Below, in pieces: positions 45,070 to 59,531 of a stretch of DNA of 64,000 nucleotides (position 1 is its first letter; each line of letters opens with the position of its first letter). Source of the DNA: Ptiloglossa arizonensis (taxonomy: Eukaryota > Arthropoda > Insecta > Hymenoptera > Colletidae); NCBI RefSeq assembly GCF_051014685.1, contig NW_027478901.1, positions 1 to 64,000 on the forward strand. The letters are read 5' to 3'. The notes below the pieces were generated by a model. It was not told the DNA's origin. It searched no databases and saw nothing but the letters and a program-made list of their open reading frames with translations. Made by a program: the position numbers and the translations under genes.

Positions 45070-47170
45070 TTATGCGTTATAGGATATACGTTATACGTTA
45101 TACGTTATACGTTACACGTTATACGTTATACGTTATACTGTATACGTTATACGTTATACGTTATACGTTATACGTTATACGTTATACGTTATACGTTATA
45201 CGTTATACGTTATACGTTATACGTTATACGTTATACGTTATACGTTATACGTTATACGTTATACGTTATACGTTATACGTTATACGTTATACGTTATACG
45301 TTATACGTTATACGTTATACGTTATACGTTATACGTTATACGTTATACGTTATACGTTATACGTTATACGTTATACGTTATACGTTATACGTTATACGTT
45401 ATACGTTATACGTTATACGTTATACGTTATACGTTATACGTTATGCGTTATAGGATATACATTATACGTTATACGTTGTACGTTATACGTTATACGTTAT
45501 ATGTTATACGTCATGCGATATACGTTATACGTTATTCGTTACACGTTATACGTTATACGTTATACGTTATACGTTATACGTTATACGTTATACGTTATAC
45601 GTTATACGTTATACGTTATACGTTATACGTTATGCGTTATAGGATATACGTTATACGTTATACGTTGTACGTTATACGTTATACGTTATACGTTATATGT
45701 TATACGTCATGCGATATACGTTATACGTTATTCGTTATACGGTATACGTTAAACGTTGTACGTTATACGTTATACGTTATACGTTATACGTTATACGTTG
45801 GACGTTATACGTTATACGTTATACGTTATACGCCATACGTTATACGTTGTACGTTATACGTCATACGGTATACGTTATACGTTATACGTTATACGTTATA
45901 CGTTATACGTTATACGTTATACGTTATGCGTTATAGGATATACGTTATACGTTATACGTTGTACGTTATATGTTATACGTTATACGTTATATGTTATACG
46001 TTATACGTTATACGTTGTACGTTATACGTTATACGTTATACGTTATACGTTATACGTTATACGTTAAACGTTGTACGTTATACGTTATACGTTATACGTT
46101 ATACGTTATACGTTATACGTTATACGTTATACGTTATACGTTATACGTTATACGTTATACCTTATACGTTATACGTTATACGTTATACGTTATACGTTAT
46201 ACGTTATACGTTATACGTTATGCGTTATAGGATATACGTTATACGTTATACGTTATACGTTATACGTTATACGTTATACGTTATACGTTATGCGTTATAG
46301 GATATACGTTATACGTTATACGTTGTACGTTATACGTTATACGTTATACGTTATACGTTATACGTTATACGTTATACGTTATACGTTATACGTTATACGT
46401 TAAACGTTGTACGTTATACGTTATACGTTATACGTTATTCGTTATACGTTATACGTTATACGTTATACGTTATACGTTATGCGTTATAGGATATACGTTA
46501 TACGTTATACGTTGTACGTTATACGTTATACGTTATACGTTATATGTTATACGTCATGCGATATACGTTATACGTTATTCGTTATACGGTATACGTTAAA
46601 CGTTGTACGTTATACGTTATACGTTATACGTTATACGTTATACGTTATACGTTGGACGTTATACATTATACGTTATACGTTATACGCCATACGTTATACG
46701 TTATACGTTATACGTTATACGTTATACGTTATACGTTATACGTTATACGTTATACGTTATACGTTATTCGTTATACGTTATACGTTATACGTTACACGTT
46801 ATACGTTATACGTTATTCGTTATACGGTATACGTTAAACGTTGTACGTCATACGTTATACGTTATACGTTATACGTTATACGTTATACGTTATTCGTTAT
46901 ACGGTATACGTTAAACGTTGTACGTTATACGTTATACGTTATACGTTATACGTTATACGTTGTACGTTATACGTTATACGTTATACGTTATACGCTATAC
47001 GTTATACGTTATACGTTATACGTCATGCGATATGCGTTATACGTTATACGTTATACGTTATGCGTTATACGTTATACGTTATACGTTATACGTTATACGT
47101 TATACGTAATATGTAATACGTCATACGTTTTACGTTAATCGTTATACGTTATACGTTATACGCTATACGT
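45062..47170 (+). repeat. Block L, copy 3
   Basis: The third occurrence of the 4.6-6.95 kb block, sitting at the place in super-repeat B that corresponds to 4.6-7.1 kb in A. Its right end (46.84-47.17 kb) is closer to copy 2 (22.08-22.41 kb) than to copy 1, so it is a mosaic of the two. That is expected of exchange between non-allelic copies. Confidence 0.82.
45147..45440 (+). repeat. Pure run: 42 consensus units (block L copy 3)
   Basis: Exact consensus between GTATACG (45140) and TTATGCG (45441); three units shorter than its two paralogues. Confidence 0.88.
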
Positions 47171-50100
47171 TATACGTTATACGTTATACGTTATACGTTA
47201 TACGTTATACGTTATACGTTATACGTTATACGTTATACGTTATACGTTATACGTTATACGTTATACGTTATACGTTATACGTTATACGTTATACGTTATA
47301 CGTTATACGTTATACGTTATACGTTATACGTTATACGTTATACGTTATACGTTATACGTTATACGTTATACGTTATACGTTATGCGTTATAGGATATACG
47401 TTATACGTTATACGTTATACGTTATACGTTATACGTTATACGTTATACGTTATACGTTATACGTTATACGCTATACGTTATACGTTATACGTTATACGTT
47501 AAACGTTGTACGTTATACGTTATACGTCATACGTTATACGTTATACGTTATACGTTATACGTTATACGTTATACGTAATATGTAATACGTCATACGTTTT
47601 ACGTTAATCGTTATACATTATACGTTATATGTTATACGTTATACGTTATACGTTATACGTTATACGTTATACGTTATGCGTTATACGACATACGTTATAC
47701 GTTATACGTTATACGTTATACGTTATACGATATACGTTATACGTTATACGTTATACGTTATACGTTATACGTTATACGTTATACGTTATACGTTATGCGT
47801 TATACGTTATACGTTATGCCTTATAGGATATACGTTATACGTTATACGTTGTACGTTATACGTTATACGCTATACGTTATACGTTATACGTTGGACGTTA
47901 TACGTTATACGTTATACGTTATACGCTATACGTTACACGTTATACGTTATACGTTATACGTTATACGTTGTACGTTATACGTTATACGTTATACGTTATA
48001 CGTTATACGTTATACGTTATACGTTATACGTTATACGTTATACGTTATACGTTATACGTTATACGTTATACGTTATACGTTATACGTTATACGTTATACG
48101 TTATACGTTATACCTTATACGTTATACGTTATACGTTATACTTTAAACGTTGTACGTTATACCTTATACGTTATACGTTATACGTTATGCGTTATACGTT
48201 ATACGTTATACGTTATACGTTATACGTTATACGTTATACGTTATACGTTATACGTTATACGTTATACGTTATACGTTATACGTTATACGTCATACGTTAT
48301 ACGTTATACGTTATACGTTATACGTTATAAATTATACGTTATAAGTTATACGTTATACGTTATACGTTGTACGTTATACGTTATACGTTAGACGCTATAC
48401 GTTATACGTTATACGTTATACGTTATACGTTATACGTCATACGTTATGCGTTATAGGATATACGTTATACGTTATACGTTATACGTTAAACGTTGTACGT
48501 TATACGTTATACGTTATACGTTATACGTTATACGTTATACGTTGTACGTTATACGTTATACGTTATACGTTATACGTTATACGTTATACGTTATACGTTA
48601 AACGTTGTACGTTATACGTTATACGTTATACGTTATACGTTATACGTTATACGTTATACGTTATACGTTATACCTTATACGTTATACGACATACGTTATA
48701 CGTTATACGTTATACGTTATACGTTATACGTTATACGTTATACGTTATACGTTATACGTTATACGTTATGCGTTATAGGATATACGTTATACGTTATACG
48801 TTATACGTTATACGTTGTACGTTATACGTTATACGTTATACGTTATACGTTATACGTTATACGTTATACGTTATACGTTATACGTTATACATTATACGTT
48901 ATACGTTATACGTTATACGTTATACGTTATACGTTATACGTTATACGACATACGTTATACGTTATACGTTATACGTTATACGTTATACGTTATACGTTAT
49001 ACGTTATACGTTGTACGTTATACGTTATACGTTATACGTTATACGTTAGACGTTGTACGTTATACGTTCTACGTTATACGTTATACGTTATACGTTACAC
49101 GTTATACGTTATACGTTATACTGTATACGTTATACGTTATACGTTATACGTTATACGATATACGTCATACGTTATACGTTATACGTTATACGTTATACGT
49201 CATACGTTATACGTTATACGTTATACGTTATACGTTCTACGTTATACGTTATACGTTAAACGTTGTACGTTATACGTTATACGTTATACGTTATACGTTA
49301 TACGTTATACGTTATACGTAATATGTAATACGTTATACGTTATGCGTTATAGGATATACGTTATACGTTATACGTTGTACGTTATACGTTATACGATATA
49401 CGTTATACGTTATACGTTACACGTTATACGTTATACGTTATACTGTATACGTTATACGTTATACGTTATACGTTATACGTTATACGTTATACGTTATACG
49501 TTATACGTTATACGTTATACGTTATACGTTATACGTTATACGTTATACGTTATGCGTTATAGGATATACGTTATACGTTATACGTTATACGTTATACGTT
49601 GTACGTTATACGTTATACGTTATACGTTATACGTTATACGTTATACGTTATACGTTATACGTTATACCTTATACGTTATACGTTATACGTTATACGTTAT
49701 ACGTTATACGTTATACGTTATACGTTATACGTTATACGTTATACATTATACGTTATACGTTATACGTTATACGTTATACGTTATACGTAATACGTTATAC
49801 GACATACGTTATACGTTATACGTTATACGTTATACGTTATACGTTATACGTTATACGTTATACGTTATGCGTTGTAGGTTATACGTTATACGTTATACGT
49901 TGTACGTTGTACGTTATACGTTATACGTTATACGTTGTACGTTATACGTTCTACGTTATACATTATACGTTAAACGTTGTACGTTATACGTCATACGTCA
50001 TACGTTATACGTTATACGTTATACGTTATACGTTCTACGTTATACGTTATACGTTAAACGTTGTACGTTATACGTTATACGTTATACGTTATACGTTATA

Positions 50101-53100
50101 CGTTATACGTTATACGTTATACGTTATACGTTATACGTTATACGTTATACGTTATACGTTATACGTTATACGTTATACGTTATACGTTATACGTTATACG
50201 TTATACGTTATGCGTTATAGGATATACGTTATACGTTATACGTTGTACGTTATACGTTATACGTTATACGTTATACGTTATACGTTATACGTTATACGTT
50301 ATACGTTATACCTTATACGTTATACGTTATACGTTATACGTTGTACATTATACGTTATACGTTGAACGTTGTACGATATACGTTATACGTCATACGTTAT
50401 ACGTTATACGTTATACGTTATACGTTATACGTTATACGTTATACGTTATACGTTACATGTTATACGTTATACGTTATATGTTATACGTTATACGTTATAC
50501 GTTATACGTTATGCGTTATAGGATATACGTTATACGTTATACGTTGTACGTTATACGTTATACGATATACGTTATACGTTATACGTTATACGTTATACGT
50601 TATACGTTATACGTTATACGTTATACGTTATACGTTATACGTTATACGTTAGACGTTATACGTTATACGTTATACGTTACACGTTATACGTTATACGTTA
50701 TACGTTATACGTTATACGTTATACGTTATACGTTATACGTTATACGTTATACGTTATACGTTATACGTCATACGTTATACGTTATACGTTATACGTTATA
50801 CGTTGTACGTTATACGTTATACGTTATACGTTATACGTTATACGTTATACGTTATACGTTATACGTTATACGTTATACGTTACACGTTATACGTTATACG
50901 TTATACTGTATACGTTATACGTTATACGTTATACGTTATACGTTATACGTTATACGTCATACGTTATACGTTATACGTTATACGTTATACGTTGTACGTT
51001 ATACGTTCTACGTTATACGTTATACGTTATACGTTATACGTTATACGTTATACGTTATACGTTATACGTTATATGTTACACGTTATACGTTATACGTTAT
51101 ACGTTATACGTTATACGTTATACGTTATACGTTAGACGTTATACGTTATACGTTGTACGTTATACGTTATACGTTATACGTTATATGTTATACGTCATGC
51201 GATATACGTTATACGTTATTCGTTATACGGTATACGTTAAACGTTGTACGTTATACGTTATACGTTATACGTTATACGTTATACGTTGGACGTTATACGT
51301 TATACGTTATACGTTATACGTTATACGTTATACGTTATACGTTATACGTTATATGTTACACGTTATACGTTATACGTTATACGTTATACGTTATACGTTA
51401 TACGTTATACGTTAGACGTTATACGTTATACGTTATACGTTACACGTTATACGTTATACGTTATACGTTATACGTTATACGTTATACGTTATACGTTATG
51501 CGTTATAGGATATACGTTATACGTTATACGTTATGCGTTATAGGATATACGTTATACGTTATACGTTGTACGTTATACGTTATACGATATACGTTATACG
51601 TTATACGTTATACGTTATACGTTATACGTTATACGTTATACGTTATACGTTATACGATATACGTTAAACGTTATACGTTGTACGTTATACGTTATACGTT
51701 ATACGTTATATGTTATACGTCATGCGATATACGTTATACGTTATGCGTTATAGGATATACGTTATACGTTATACGTTGTACGTTATACGTTATACGATAT
51801 ACGTTAAACGTTATACGTTGTACGTTATACGTTATACGTTATACGTTATATGTTATACGTCATGCGATATACGTTATACGTTATTCGTTATACGGTATAC
51901 GTTAAACGTTGTACGTTATACGTTATACGTTATACGTTATACGTTATACGTTGGACGTTATACGTTATACGTTATACGTTATACGTTATACGTTATACGT
52001 TATACGTTATACGTTATACGTTATACGTTATACGTTATACGTTACACGTTATACGTTATACGTTATACTGTATACGTTATACGTTATACGTTATACGTTA
52101 TACGTTATACGTTATACGTTATACGTCATACGTTATACGTTATACGTTATACGTTATACGTTGTACGTTATACGTTCTACGTTATACGTTATACGTTATA
52201 CGTTATACGTAATACGCTATACGTTATACGTTATACGTTATATGTTACACGTTATACGTTATACGTTATACGTTATACGTTATACGTTATACGTTATACG
52301 TTAGACGTTATACGTTATACGTTATACGTTACACGTTATACGTTATACGTTATACGTTATACGTTATACGTTATACGTTATACGTTATGCGTTATAGGAT
52401 ATACGTTATACGTTGTACGTTATACGTTATACGATATACGTTATACGTTATACGTTATACGTTATACGTTATACGTTATACGTTATACGTTATACGTTAT
52501 ACGTTATACGTCATACGTTATACGTTATACGTTATACGTTATACGTTGTACGTTATACGTTGTACGTTATACGTTATACGTTATACGTTATACGTTATAC
52601 GTTATACGTTATACGTTATACGTTATATGTTACACGTTATACGTTATACGTTATACTGTATACGTTATACGTTATACGTTATACGTTATACTGTATACGT
52701 TATACGTTATACGTTATACGTTATACGTTATACGTTATACGTTATACGTTATACGTTATACGTTAAACGTTGTACGTTATACGTTATACGTTATACGTTA
52801 TTCGTTATACGTTATACGTTATACGTTATACGTTATACGTTATACGTTATACGTTATACGTTATACGTTATACGTTATACTGTATACGTTATACGTTATA
52901 CGTTGTACGTTATACGTTATACGATATACGTTATACGTTATACGTTATACGTTATACGTTATACGTTATACGTTATACGTTATACGTTATACGTTATACG
53001 TTATACGTTATACGTTATACGTTATACGTTAGACGTTATACGTTATACGTTATACGTTACACGTTATACGTTATACGTTATACGTTATACGTTATACGTT

Positions 53101-55599
53101 ATACGTTATACGTTATACGTTATACGTTATACGTTATACGTTATACGTCATACGTTATACGTTATACGTTATACGTTATACGTTGTACGTTATACGTTCT
53201 ACGTTATACGTTATACGTTATACGTTATACGTTATACGTTATACGTTATACGTTATACGTTATATGTTACACGTTATACGTTATACGTTATACGTTATAC
53301 GTTATACGTTATACGTTATACGTTATACGTTATACGTTATACGTTACACGTTATACGTTATACGTTATACTGTATACGTTATACGTTATACGTTATACGT
53401 TATACGTTATACGTTATACGTCATACGTTATACGTTATACGTTATACGTTATACGTTGTACGTTATACGTTCTACGTTATACGTTATACGTTATACGTTA
53501 TACGTTATACGTTATACGTTATACGTTATACGTTATATGTTACACGTTATACGTTATACGTTATACGTTATACGTTATACGTTATACGTTATACGTTAGA
53601 CGTTATACGTTATACGTTGTACGTTATACGTTATACGTTAGACGTTATATGTTATACGTCATGCGATATACGTTATACGTTATTCGTTATACGGTATACG
53701 TTAAACGTTGTACGTTATACGTTATACGTTATACGTTATACGTTATACGTTGGACGTTATACGTTATACGTTATACGTTATACGTTATACGTTATACGTT
53801 ATACGTTATACGTTATATGTTACACGTTATACGTTATACGTTATACGTTATACGTTATACGTTATACGTTATACGTTAGACGTTATACGTTATACGTTAT
53901 ACGTTACACGTTATACGTTATACGTTATACGTTATACGTTATACGTTATACGTTATACGTTATGCGTTATAGGATATACGTTATACGTTATACGTTGTAC
54001 GTTATACGTTATACGATATACGTTATACGTTATACGTTATACGTTATACGTTATACGTTATACGTTATACGTTATACGTTATACGATATACGTTAAACGT
54101 TATACGTTGTACGTTATACGTTATACGTTATACGTTATATGTTATACGTCATGCGATATACGTTATACGTTATGCGTTATAGGATATACGTTATACGTTA
54201 TACGTTGTACGTTATACGTTATACGATATACGTTAAACGTTATACGTTGTACGTTATACGTTATACGTTATACGTTATATGTTATACGTCATGCGATATA
54301 CGTTATACGTTATTCGTTATACGTTATACGTTATACGTTATACGTTATACGTTATACGTTATACGTTATATGTTACACGTTATACGTTATACGTTATACG
54401 TTATACGTTATACGTTATACGTTATACGTTAGACGTTATACGTTATACGTTATACGTTACACGTTATACGTTATACGTTATACGTTATACGTTATACGTT
54501 ATACGTTATACGTTATGCGTTATAGGATATACGTTATACGTTATACGTTGTACGTTATACGTTATACGATATACGTTATACGTTATACGTTATACGTTAT
54601 ACGTTATACGTTATACGTTATACGTTATACGTTATACGTCATACGTTATACGTTATACGTTATACGTTGTACGTTGTACGTTATACGTTGTACGTTATAC
54701 GTTATACGTTATACGTTATACGTTATACGTTATACGTTATACGTTATACGTTATATGTTACACGTTATACGTTATACGTTATACTGTATACGTTATACGT
54801 TATACGTTATACGTTATACGTTATACTGTATACGTTATACGTTATACGTTATACGTTATACGTTATACGTTATACGTTATACGTCATACGTTATACGTTA
54901 TACGTTATACGTTATACGTTCTACGTTATACGTTATACGTTAAACGTTGTACGTTATACGTTATACGTTATACGTTATACGTTATACGTTACACGTTATA
55001 CGTTATACGTTATACTGTATACGTTATACGTTATACGTTATACGTTATACGATATACGTCATACGTTATACGTTATACGTTATACGTTATACGTCATACG
55101 TTATACGTTATACGTTATACGTTATACGTTATACGTTATACGTTATACGTTAAACGTTGTACGTTATACGTTATACGTTATACGTTATACGTTATACGTT
55201 ATACGTAATATGTAATACGTCATACGTTTTACGTTAATCGTTATACGTTATACGTTACACGCTATACGTTATACGTTATACGTTATACGTTATACGTTAT
55301 ACGTTATACGTTATACGTTATACGTTATACGTTATACGTTATACGTTATACGTTATACGTTATACGTTATACGTTATACGTTATACGTTATACGTTATAC
55401 GATATACGTTATACGTTATACGTTATACGTTATACGTTATACGTTATACGTTATACGTTATACGTTATACGTTATACGTTATACGTTATACGTTATACGT
55501 TATACGTTATACGTTATACGTTATACGTTATACGTTATACGTTATACGTTATACGTTATACGTTATACGTTATACGTTATACGTTATACGTTATACGTT

Positions 55600-58069
55600 A
55601 TGCGTTATAGGATATACGTTATACGTTATACGTTGTACGTTATACGTTATACGTTATACGTTATACGTTATACGTTATACGTTATACGTTAAACGTTGTA
55701 CGTTATACGTTATACGATATACGTTATACGTTATACGTTATACGTTATACGTTATACGTTATACGTTATACGTTATACGTTATACGTTATGCGTTATAGG
55801 GTATACATTATACGTTATACGTTGTACGTTATACGTTATACGTTATATGTTATACGTCATGCGATATACGTTATACGTTATTCGTTACACGTTATACGTT
55901 ATACGTTATACGTTATACGTTATACGTTATACGTTATACGTTATACGTTATACGTTATACGTTATACGTTATACGTTATACGTTATGCGTTATAGGATAT
56001 ACGTTATACGTTATACGTTGTACGTTATACGTTATACGTTATACGTTATATGTTATACGTCATGCGATATACGTTATACGTTATTCGTTATACGGTATAC
56101 GTTAAACGTTGTACGTTATACGTTATACGTTATACGTTATACGTTATACGTTGGACGTTATACGTTATACGTTATACGTTATACGCCATACGTTATACGC
56201 CATACGTTATACGTTATACGTTATACGTTATACGTTATACGTTATACGTTATACGTTATACGTTATACGTTATACGTTATACGTTATACGTTATACGTTA
56301 TACGTTATACGTTATACGTTATACTTTACACGTTATACGTTATACGTTATACTGTATACGTTATACGTTATACGTTATACGTTATACGTTATACGTTATA
56401 CGTTATACGTTATACGTTATACGTTATACGTTATACGTTATACGTTATGCGTTATAGGATATACGTTATACGTTATACGTTGTACGTTATATGTTATACG
56501 TTATACGTTATATGTTATACGTTATACGTTATACGTTGTACGTTATACGTTATACGTTATACGTTATACGTTATACGTTATACGTTAAACGTTATTCGTT
56601 ATACGTTATACGTTATACGTTATACGTTATACGTTATACGTTATACGTTATACGTTATACGTTATACGTTATGCGTTATAGGATATACGTTATACGTTAT
56701 ACGTTATACGTTATACGTTATACGTTATACGTTATACGTTATGCGTTATAGGATATACGTTATACGTTATACGTTGTACGTTATACGTTATACGTTATAC
56801 GTTATACGTTATACGTTATACGTTATACGTTATACGTTATACGTTATACGTTATACGTTAAACGTTGTACGTTATACGTTATACGTTATACGTTATTCGT
56901 TATACGTTATACGTTATACGTTATACGTTATACGTTATGCGTTATAGGATATACGTTATACGTTATACGTTGTACGTTATACGTTATACGTTATACGTTA
57001 TATGTTATACGTCATGCGATATACGTTATACGTTATTCGTTATACGGTATACGTTAAACGTTGTACGTTATACGTTATACGTTATACGTTATACGTTATA
57101 CGTTGGACGTTATACATTATACGTTATACGTTATACGCCATACGTTATACGTTATACGTTATACGTTATACGTTATACGTTATACGTTATACGTTATACG
57201 TTATACGTTATGCGTTATAGGATATACGTTATACGTTATACGTTGTACGTTATACGTTATACGTTATACGTTATACGTTATACGTTATACGTTATACGTT
57301 ATACCTTATACGTTATACGTTATACGTTATACGTTGTACATTATACGTTATACGTTGAACGTTGTACGATATACGTTATACGTCATACGTTATACGTTAT
57401 ACGTTATACGTTATACGTTATACGTTATACGTTATACGTTATACGTTACATGTTATACGTTATACGTTATATGTTATACGTTATACGTTATACGTTATAC
57501 GTTATGCGTTATAGGATATACGTTATACGTTATACGTTGTACGTTATACGTTATACGATATACGTTATACGTTATACGTTATACGTTATACGTTATACGT
57601 TATACGTTATACGTTATACGTTATACGTTATACGTTATACGTTATACGTTATACGTTAATCGTTATACGGTATACGTTACACGCTATACGTTATACGTTA
57701 TACGTTATACGTTATACGTTATACGTTATACGTTATACGTTATACGTTATACGTTATACGTTATACGTTATACGTTATACGTTATACGTTATACGTTATA
57801 CGTTGGACGTTATACGTTATACGTTATACGTTATACGTTATACGTTGGACGTTATACGTTATACGTTATACGTTATACGTTATACGTTATACGTTATACG
57901 TTATACGTTATACGTTATACGTTACACGTTATACGTTATACGTTATACTGTATACGTTATACGTTATACGTTATACGTTATACGTTATACGTTATGCGTT
58001 ATACGTTATACGTTATACGTTATACGTTATACGTTATACGTTATACGTTATACGTTATACGTTATACGT
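55600..58069 (+). repeat. Block M, copy 2
   Basis: Matches 16.55-18.96 kb at the landmarks listed for copy 1. The S2-to-S4 part also recurs 2,303 bases further on (S2 56046/58349), and 5,040 bases beyond that near 63.4 kb, giving a local series of three. Confidence 0.84.
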
Positions 58070-59531
58070 AATATGTAATACGTCATACGTTTTACGTTAA
58101 TCGTTATACGTTATACGTTACACGCTATACGTTATACGTTATACGTTATACGTTATACGTTATACGTTATACGTTATACGTTATACGTTATACGTTATAC
58201 GTTATACGTTATACGTTATACGTTATACGTTATACGTTATACGTTATACGTTATACGTTATACGTTATACGTTATACGTTATACGTTATGCGTTATAGGA
58301 TATACGTTATACGTTATACGTTGTACGTTATACGTTATACGTTATACGTTATATGTTATACGTCATGCGATATACGTTATACGTTATTCGTTATACGGTA
58401 TACGTTAAACGTTGTACGTTATACGTTATACGTTATACGTTATACGTTATACGTTGGACGTTATACGTTATACGTTATACGTTATACGCCATACGTTATA
58501 CGCCATACGTTATACGTTATACGTTATACGTTATACGTTATACGTTATACGTTATACGTTATACGTTATACGTTATACGTTATACGTTATACGTTATACG
58601 TTATACGTTATACTTTACACGTTATACGTTATACGTTATACTGTATACGTTATACGTTATACGTTATACGTTATACGTTATACGTTATACGTTATACGTT
58701 ATACGTTATACGTTATACGTTATACGTTATACGTTATGCGTTATAGGATATACGTTATACGTTATACGTTGTACGTTATATGTTATACGTTATACGTTAT
58801 ATGTTATACGTTATACGTTATACGTTGTACGTTATACGTTATACGTTATACGTTATACGTTATACGTTATACGTTAAACGTTGTACGTTATACGTTATAC
58901 GTTATACGTTATACGTTATACGTTATACGTTATACGTTATACGTTATACGTTATACCTTATACGTTATACGTTATACGTTATACGTTATACATTATACGT
59001 TATACGTTGAACGTTGTACGATATACGTTATACGTTATACGTTATACGTTATACGTTATATGTTATACGTCATGCGATATACGTTATACGTTATTCGTTA
59101 TACGGTATACGTTATACGTTATACGTTCTACGTTATACGTTATACGTTAAACGTTGTACGTTATACGTTATACGTTATACGTTATTCGTTATACGTTATA
59201 CGTTATACGTTATACGTTATACGTTATACGTTATACGTTATACGTTATACGTTATACGTTATGCGTTATAGGATATACGTTATACGTTATACGTTATACG
59301 TTATACGTTATACGTTATACGTTATACGTTATACGTTATACGTTATGCGTTATAGGATATACGTTATACGTTATACGTTGTACGTTATACGTTATACGTT
59401 ATACGTTATACGTTATACGTTATACGTTATACGTTATACGTTATACGTTATACGTTAAACGTTGTACGTTATACGTTATACGTTATACGTTATTCGTTAT
59501 ACGTTATACGTTATACGTTATACGTTATACG

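Larger units (their letters stand above)
190..58131 (+). repeat. S1 cassette family (63 bases, 34 copies by eye)
   Basis: S1 is nine units: TAATATG, TAATACG, TCATACG, TTTTACG, TTAATCG, two consensus units, TTACACG and CTATACG. Starts seen: 190, 2093, 2800, 4277, 7847, 9422, 10430, 11382, 12775, 14049, 15190, 16163, 18963, 22344, 23870, 32697, 33355, 34762, 35364, 36386, 36981, 37623, 38197, 40079, 40940, 41696, 42508, 43579, 44741, 47107, 47576, 49319, 55206 and 58069. Variants: at 7847, 9422, 12775, 14049 and 47576 the tail has TTATACA and TTATATG and lacks CTATACG; at 22344 and 47107 TTACACG is TTATACG; at 10430, 11382 and 49319 only the first two units remain; at 36386 the third unit is TCATACC. 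Two headless copies start at TTAATCG (18599, 57656). Between neighbouring starts the distance is a multiple of 7 except across the three register changes. TAATATG puts stops in + strand frames, so many apparent reading frames end here. Confidence 0.93.

Noticed and set aside
50061..51905. A 614-codon open reading frame (and others of 586, 575, 569, 526 and 525 codons elsewhere)
   Set aside because: The product is only LYVIRYT repeats with scattered substitutions. Frames overlap in all three phases with the same peptide, starts and stops come from variant units (TTATGCG, TTATATG, TTATAGG, TAATATG), and substitutions show no sign of codon selection. They are by-products of the heptamer.
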